Part shown: positions 63,700 through 64,000 of the stretch, one piece after another
How positions within the stretch are numbered: position 1 is the first letter of the stretch
How the letters are laid out: each line of letters begins with the position of its first letter
Assembly: GCF_026625825.1 (NCBI RefSeq)
Contig: NZ_CP113065.1
Location: 2,356,001-2,420,000 of the forward strand
Reading direction: 5' to 3'
Source of the DNA: Pseudoxanthomonas sp. SL93
GTDB taxonomy: Bacteria > Pseudomonadota > Gammaproteobacteria > Xanthomonadales > Xanthomonadaceae
DNA: 64,000 nucleotides
Program-made: the position numbers and the translations under genes
Notes under the pieces: model-generated
Told to the model about the DNA's origin: nothing
What the model saw: the letters and a program-made list of their open reading frames with translations, nothing else
The model's database searches: none

Positions 63700-64000
63700 T
63701 TACTCGGCCCAGCGGCCCGGGCCCGGTGATTCGGGCAACACCTGCGCGGACAGCTTGCGGTCCTGGCCCAGCACTTCGATGGCGTCGGCGAGGATGGCGG
63801 CCGATTCACGCAACAGCGGATCGGGGCGCTTCTCGGCGAGCTTCTCGCGCTGGGCATCCTTCACGATGTCGCGTTCGGATGCACCCAGGCCATCGTCGGC
63901 CAGGTCCTCGGCCAGCGGGTCGAGGGCCAGGCCCAACGCCTTGCGCTCGGTCTGGCGCTGCTTGCGCTGGAGGTCCTGCTTGTCGCGTTCGGCACGGCGT
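63700..64000 (-). CDS. C-terminal end of a probable tail-specific protease (Prc/Tsp)
   Basis: About 99 codons are visible; the gene begins beyond the window. The sequence is charged and helical (RRAERDKQDLQRKQRQTERK, then DPLLRESAAILADAIEVLGQ). It resembles the C-terminal extension of proteobacterial Prc proteases, but the catalytic part is outside the window, so the call is tentative. Confidence 0.5.
   Translation of the reverse strand, partial: RRAERDKQDLQRKQRQTERKALGLALDPLAEDLADDGLGASERDIVKDAQREKLAEKRPDPLLRESAAILADAIEVLGQDRKLSAQVLPESPGPGRWAE

Overview
The window is GC-rich chromosomal DNA from a gammaproteobacterium of the family Xanthomonadaceae; Pseudoxanthomonas or a close relative is my best guess. 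The grounds are a Xanthomonas/Caulobacter-type TonB receptor with an N-glycan locus, a split class II ribonucleotide reductase (nrdJa/nrdJb), and dispersed inverted repeats of the CTTTGC-TTGT-GCAAAG type. Genus was judged by family recognition, not by a database search. I saw no rRNA, tRNA or CRISPR array.

1-15.1 kb is a catabolic locus for mannose-rich N-glycans. It holds a TonB-dependent outer-membrane receptor (5' part only), two GH92 alpha-mannosidases, a GH2 beta-mannosidase, an AGE-family mannose isomerase, a glycosylasparaginase, a CutC-family protein and a glucokinase. The minus-strand genes form two tightly overlapping operons, GH2-AGE-GH92 and glk-asparaginase-cutC. Four promoter regions carry five copies of one palindrome (core TTGGATCGATCCAA), which outlines a local regulon whose regulator is not in the window.

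15.1-28.9 kb is ordinary chromosome: a secreted M23-like protein, a MarR-GNAT fusion, a hydrolase, a GFA protein, an M28 aminopeptidase, a PPOX protein, an HNH protein, an FKBP isomerase, small membrane proteins, and an HxlR/AzoR divergent pair. It is salted with six copies of an 88-bp palindromic repeat (21.2-27.9 kb) and two copies of a 175-bp gene-end module.

28.98-34.92 kb is a visibly AT-richer island on the minus strand, inserted 18 bp after nrdJb. It encodes a RelA/SpoT-type alarmone synthetase, an overlapping 87-residue protein, a long coiled-coil membrane protein, a KAP-like P-loop NTPase, a frameshifted small gene and a PutAbiC-like membrane protein. This is the best candidate for an undescribed anti-phage or toxin-antitoxin system.

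34.9-39.5 kb carries nrdJa and nrdJb with a lysine/alanine-rich histone-H1-like gene between them. A good sigma70-type promoter is followed at once by two strong hairpins, a probable structured leader RNA.

39.6-55.6 kb holds a periplasmic Do-like protease, a YqjD/YqjE/YqjK-like trio, an AI-2E family transporter, a 480-bp inverted repeat, a HAD phosphatase with an M17 aminopeptidase, an ABC exporter with a DesK/DesR-type two-component system, and a divergent MacAB-like exporter. The exporter operon is split by a half copy of the 480-bp repeat.

55.6-64 kb carries MocA and XdhC maturation proteins divergent from an IorA/IorB molybdenum hydroxylase and its lipoprotein cytochrome, two EamA transporters, an Ada-like methyltransferase lacking the N-terminal domain, and the end of a probable Prc protease gene.
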